NCBI GenBank assembly: GCA_029551925.1 | Contig: JAKPEO010000056.1 | Location: 1 to 64,000, forward strand | Origin: a bacterium | GTDB taxonomy: Bacteria > JAGOBX01 | Length of the DNA: 64,000 nt | Direction: 5' to 3' | Shown: positions 61,190 to 64,000 of the stretch, in pieces | Layout: each line of letters opens with the position of its first letter | Position numbering within the stretch: the first letter of the stretch is position 1 | Notes under the pieces: model-generated | Told to the model about the DNA's origin: nothing | Database searches by the model: none | What the model saw: only the letters and a program-made list of their open reading frames with translations | Position numbers and translations under genes: made by a program

Positions 61190-61747
61190 TTAAGATTTTA
61201 ATCCGTCAAGATACAACGGATATAAAACTTCGTAAAAAAATATTACAAAATCTTTTTCATCTGCCGCTTGCGAATAATGTTCATTCCAATAATTAACTAT
61301 ATCATTATGCCAATTGCAGTTTTCAGAATAATAAGCGTATTTTTCTTCTAAATTCTGCCATTCTGTAAATTCGTCGTCATAATCGCCTGAGCATATATCG
61401 TATTTTTCAATTACAAATTTTTTTAAGTCATTATCATATTTGATAGGATAAAAATAACAGACCGACGGTTTGATTTCTTGAATAACGCATTTTTTGTCTT
61501 TTAGAAATACGCAGCCGTCATAATAATTGTTTATTATGCTTAACAAATATTCTTTATTTTTTATCTTGAAAAAATTGTAGATATAATTTTCGCCAACTTG
61601 CATTTCATTTATATCTATCAATTTGAATGTGTCATAAAACCGCTGACGAGTATGATGGAATATTTGCAGAGCGTCAACTAAATTTATTATGATTTTATAA
61701 TGCTTGCAGCATTTTCCGCATATTCGGCATTTGAATTGAAATTTCAT
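61190..61747 (-). CDS. YkgJ-type cysteine-cluster (putative metal-binding) protein
   Basis: A 185-residue protein of the zinc- or iron-chelating CxxCxxCC family. The N-terminus carries C7, C10, C13 and C14 in FKCRICGKCCKHYK. A second group is CVFLKDKKCVIQEIKPSVC followed by YFYPI, giving up to seven or eight potential ligands. The C-terminal half is rich in Tyr, Trp and acidic residues. The family is common but its function is unsettled; metal binding is likely. The gene begins 4 bases after alaS, suggesting coupling to the tRNA synthetase transcript. Confidence 0.85.
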   Translation of the reverse strand: MKFQFKCRICGKCCKHYKIIINLVDALQIFHHTRQRFYDTFKLIDINEMQVGENYIYNFFKIKNKEYLLSIINNYYDGCVFLKDKKCVIQEIKPSVCYFYPIKYDNDLKKFVIEKYDICSGDYDDEFTEWQNLEEKYAYYSENCNWHNDIVNYWNEHYSQAADEKDFVIFFYEVLYPLYLDGLKS

Positions 61748-61751
61748 AATT

Positions 61752-64000
61752 TTAGTTTGTTAAATACTCTTTTAATGACTTTATCGCTTCGTCTAATTTA
61801 TCAATGTTTTTTATGCCAGCTTGACTGAACGCAGGCGCACCGCCGCCGCCGCCGCCAGTAATATTTGTAATTTGTTTTACTAACTCGCCGGCTTTGTATT
61901 TATCAATTAAATTTTTGCCGACGCCGATAAATGCAATTGATTTTTTCGCTGAGATATTGACAATCACAGCAATTCCATTATTTTCGCGTTTTTTATATTC
62001 GTCGATAATAATCTTGATTTGGTCATTGTCAAAATCATTAAATTTTAAATACAAAAATTTTATAGCGCCTATCGCTTCAATTTTGGAAAAATAATCGTCG
62101 GTCATTCCTGCGGCAGCGCGCTGTTTTAATTCGCGATTTTCTTTTTCTAATCTGTGCAATTCATTTTTTAGTTTTTCTAATTTTGTCAAAACAGTATTAA
62201 CATCAGTTTCAAGTATTTCTGCAGCTTTATAAAATTTTTGGGCAAAATCATTGCAATAATCTAATGCTGTTAAACCAGTGACGCATTCGATTCTGCGCAC
62301 GCCTGCGGCAATTGCGGATTCAGAAATTATTTTTAATAGTCCGATTTCTCCGGTAGCGTCTAAATGCGTGCCGCCGCATAATTCGAGCGAATAATCTGAT
62401 ATTTTTACTACTCTCACTATTTCGCCATATTTTTCGCCGAATAATGCCATTGCTCCTAATTTTTTCGCTTCATTAATATTCGTATGAAAAATATTTACCG
62501 TCAAATTTTCTTGGATTTTTGAATTAATTAATTTTTCGATTTCTGATATTTGTTTATCGGATAATTTTTCAAAATGCGAAAAATCAAAACGAAATCCGCT
62601 GTCTGTAACATACGAGCCGGCTTGCTCGATATGCGTCCCGATAATTTTTCTTAATGCAGAATGCAGTAAATGCGTGGCTGTATGATTTTTTTTTATATTT
62701 GCGCGGCGCGCAGAATTAATGCTTGCAGATACTTTATTATTTTTGCGAATATCTTCTAATTCGCCTTTTGTAATTTTACATATGCAGACATTAGAGTTAT
62801 TTATTTTTTGAGTGTCTAATACTGATAATTCGTAATTAGCGCCTTTTATAATGCCGGTATCTCCGACCTGACCGCCTGATTCTGCATAAAATGGCGAATT
62901 TTTTAATATTATCTCAATTTTATTATTGTTTTCTCTATATGCAATTATGCGCGTGTCAATACTTTCATTTTCATAACCGACAAATTCTGAAATTTCGTTT
63001 TCTAATAAATTAAATTTTAAATCGTCAACATCATAGTTTGCGCTGAATTTTGAATGCGAACGTGAAGTTTCTTGCTGTTTACGCATTTCTTCGTTGAATG
63101 TTTCAATATCTACTTTTAAGCCGATTTCTCTGCACATTAATTCAGTTAAATCAAGTGGAAAACCGTAAGTATCATATAAAACAAATGCATCTTTGCCGTC
63201 CATAATTTTTTTGTTTTTTGCTTTTAAGTCATCTACTAATTTATTGAATATTTCTAATCCACGATCTAATGTTTGTAAAAATCGTTCTTCTTCAGATTTG
63301 ATAACTTTCTGAATATGATCTTTTCGTTTGATGATTTCTGGATACTCGTCGCCGAGCGTCGCGCAAACATCATCAACTAATATATACATAAACGGCTTGT
63401 CAATATTTAATTTTTTGCCGAATCGCAACCCGCGCCGCAATATTCTACGCAACACATAACCGCGGCCTTCATTAGACGGCAACGCGCCGTCAGCGATTGC
63501 AAAGGTTAAACAGCGAATATGATCGGCAATTACGCGAAAAGGCGCAGGATTAAATGTATATTCTGTCCCAGTAATATCTTGAATGTGCTTAATTATAGGT
63601 TGAAATATATCAATATCGAAATTTGTCGGTTTGTTTTGCAGTATCGCAGCCAACCGCTCTAATCCCATACCGGTATCAACGCTTTTCATTTTTAGTTTGT
63701 GCAGAACGCCGTGTTCGTCGCGGTTGAACTCCATAAATACATTATTCCAAATTTCTAAAAATCTATCGCAATCGCAGCCCGGACAGCATTCTTTATTATT
63801 AAATTTGCATTCAGCGCCTGTATCATAATGAATTTCTGTGCAAGGACCGCACGGGCCAGTAGGTCCCATTGACCAGAAATTTTCTTCGTCGCCTTTTTCT
63901 ATATCCCCTAATCTTATAATTTTATTAGCAGCTATGCCTATTTCTTTATGCCAGATATTATACGATTCATCGTCATCTTTATAAATCGAAACCCATAATT
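61752..64000 (-). CDS. alaS: Alanyl-tRNA synthetase (5' end beyond window)
   Basis: Class II synthetase charging tRNA-Ala. The frame is open to the right edge, so the N-terminal 130 or so residues are missing; translation from position 64000 gives LWVSIYKDDDESYNIWHKEI before GPTGPCGPCTEIHYD. Other blocks are CCPGCDCDRFLEIWNNVFME, VDTGMGLERLAAILQ, YVLRRILRRGLRFG, the editing-site HTATHLLHSALRK and ELCGGTHLDATGEIG, then a coiled coil and the DHHA1-type C-terminal domain with a poly-Gly run (GGGGGGAPAF). The visible part is about 748 residues. An apparent start at 63869 (MGPTGPCG) is internal. The cysteine-cluster gene follows 4 bases downstream. Confidence 0.96.
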   Translation of the reverse strand, partial: LWVSIYKDDDESYNIWHKEIGIAANKIIRLGDIEKGDEENFWSMGPTGPCGPCTEIHYDTGAECKFNNKECCPGCDCDRFLEIWNNVFMEFNRDEHGVLHKLKMKSVDTGMGLERLAAILQNKPTNFDIDIFQPIIKHIQDITGTEYTFNPAPFRVIADHIRCLTFAIADGALPSNEGRGYVLRRILRRGLRFGKKLNIDKPFMYILVDDVCATLGDEYPEIIKRKDHIQKVIKSEEERFLQTLDRGLEIFNKLVDDLKAKNKKIMDGKDAFVLYDTYGFPLDLTELMCREIGLKVDIETFNEEMRKQQETSRSHSKFSANYDVDDLKFNLLENEISEFVGYENESIDTRIIAYRENNNKIEIILKNSPFYAESGGQVGDTGIIKGANYELSVLDTQKINNSNVCICKITKGELEDIRKNNKVSASINSARRANIKKNHTATHLLHSALRKIIGTHIEQAGSYVTDSGFRFDFSHFEKLSDKQISEIEKLINSKIQENLTVNIFHTNINEAKKLGAMALFGEKYGEIVRVVKISDYSLELCGGTHLDATGEIGLLKIISESAIAAGVRRIECVTGLTALDYCNDFAQKFYKAAEILETDVNTVLTKLEKLKNELHRLEKENRELKQRAAAGMTDDYFSKIEAIGAIKFLYLKFNDFDNDQIKIIIDEYKKRENNGIAVIVNISAKKSIAFIGVGKNLIDKYKAGELVKQITNITGGGGGGAPAFSQAGIKNIDKLDEAIKSLKEYLTN

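Noticed and set aside
63631-63869. Apparent start of alaS at 63869 as a shortened synthetase.
   Set aside because: Translation continues in frame to the window edge with conserved AlaRS residues, so the gene is cut by the window, not truncated.

Overview
This is an AT-rich, gene-dense bacterial chromosome segment, presumably from a Gram-negative, probably anaerobic organism of a lineage I cannot name. The envelope genes point to an outer membrane: Kdo transferase (34968-36266), MCE/Mla-type lipid transport proteins (2341, 25719), an ExbB-ExbB-ExbD-TonB cluster (36273-39640), a FlgD/Por-like C-terminal domain on a secreted protease (7623), and a predicted beta-barrel-TPR protein (15243). Two neighbouring genes encode the archaeal-type entry into aromatic amino-acid synthesis (43364-45170), which is scattered among bacteria. 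An [FeFe]-hydrogenase-like sensor protein and a flavin reductase suggest anaerobic metabolism. A spirochaete-, Elusimicrobia-, Margulisbacteria- or Fibrobacteres-like origin is possible, but the sequence alone does not settle it.

Layout. 1-3126 (+): end of a CheY-like regulator, rpe, dnaB, mlaE. 3138-5221 (-): a soluble hybrid histidine kinase and a receiver-XRE regulator, divergent from what follows. 5421-49529 (+): about 44 kb almost entirely on one strand. It contains a coiled-coil exported protein, a double cNMP-binding protein, an M6 protease, a deacetylase-like protein and a glycosyltransferase; an FN3/FG-GAP exoprotein and a beta-barrel-TPR protein; transketolase; receiver-HDOD, GAF and DUF3006 proteins; a degenerate PD-(D/E)XK protein, an SDR and a YfhO-like membrane protein; a decayed AAA-ATPase fragment; cupin, MCE, SH3, M48 and S1/P1-like genes; a transketolase N-terminal half, a sigma-54 activator, a flavin reductase and a hydrogenase-MCP sensor; folate cycloligase, Kdo transferase and the TonB energising system; der and a 3D-domain protein; the two archaeal-type aromatic genes; and a TPR, NYN, ABC-2 permease and Xer recombinase run. 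49924-51723 (-): a Na/Pi cotransporter-PhoU protein. 52397-59641 (+): DUF4340 protein, HAD hydrolase, glycogen synthase, a large histidine kinase, a B12-binding radical SAM protein. 59954-60025: tRNA-Lys(CTT). 60256-64000 (-): cold-shock protein, an EF-P-like factor with Arg at position 34, a cysteine-cluster protein, and alaS running off the right edge.

Many genes are spaced by only a few bases or overlap as ATGA or TTGA, so long polycistronic transcripts are likely. Recognisable sigma-70-type promoters (TTGACA-like, 15-17 bp, TATAAT-like) sit at the few larger gaps. No CRISPR array, intact insertion sequence, rRNA or riboswitch was recognised. The most unusual items are the hydrogenase-MCP fusion, whose active-site motifs keep the cluster ligands but lose the proton-transfer cysteine; its neighbourhood with a sigma-54 activator and an orphan transketolase half; the receiver-XRE regulator; the ExbB protein with a large exported N-terminal domain; and the R34 EF-P-like factor.
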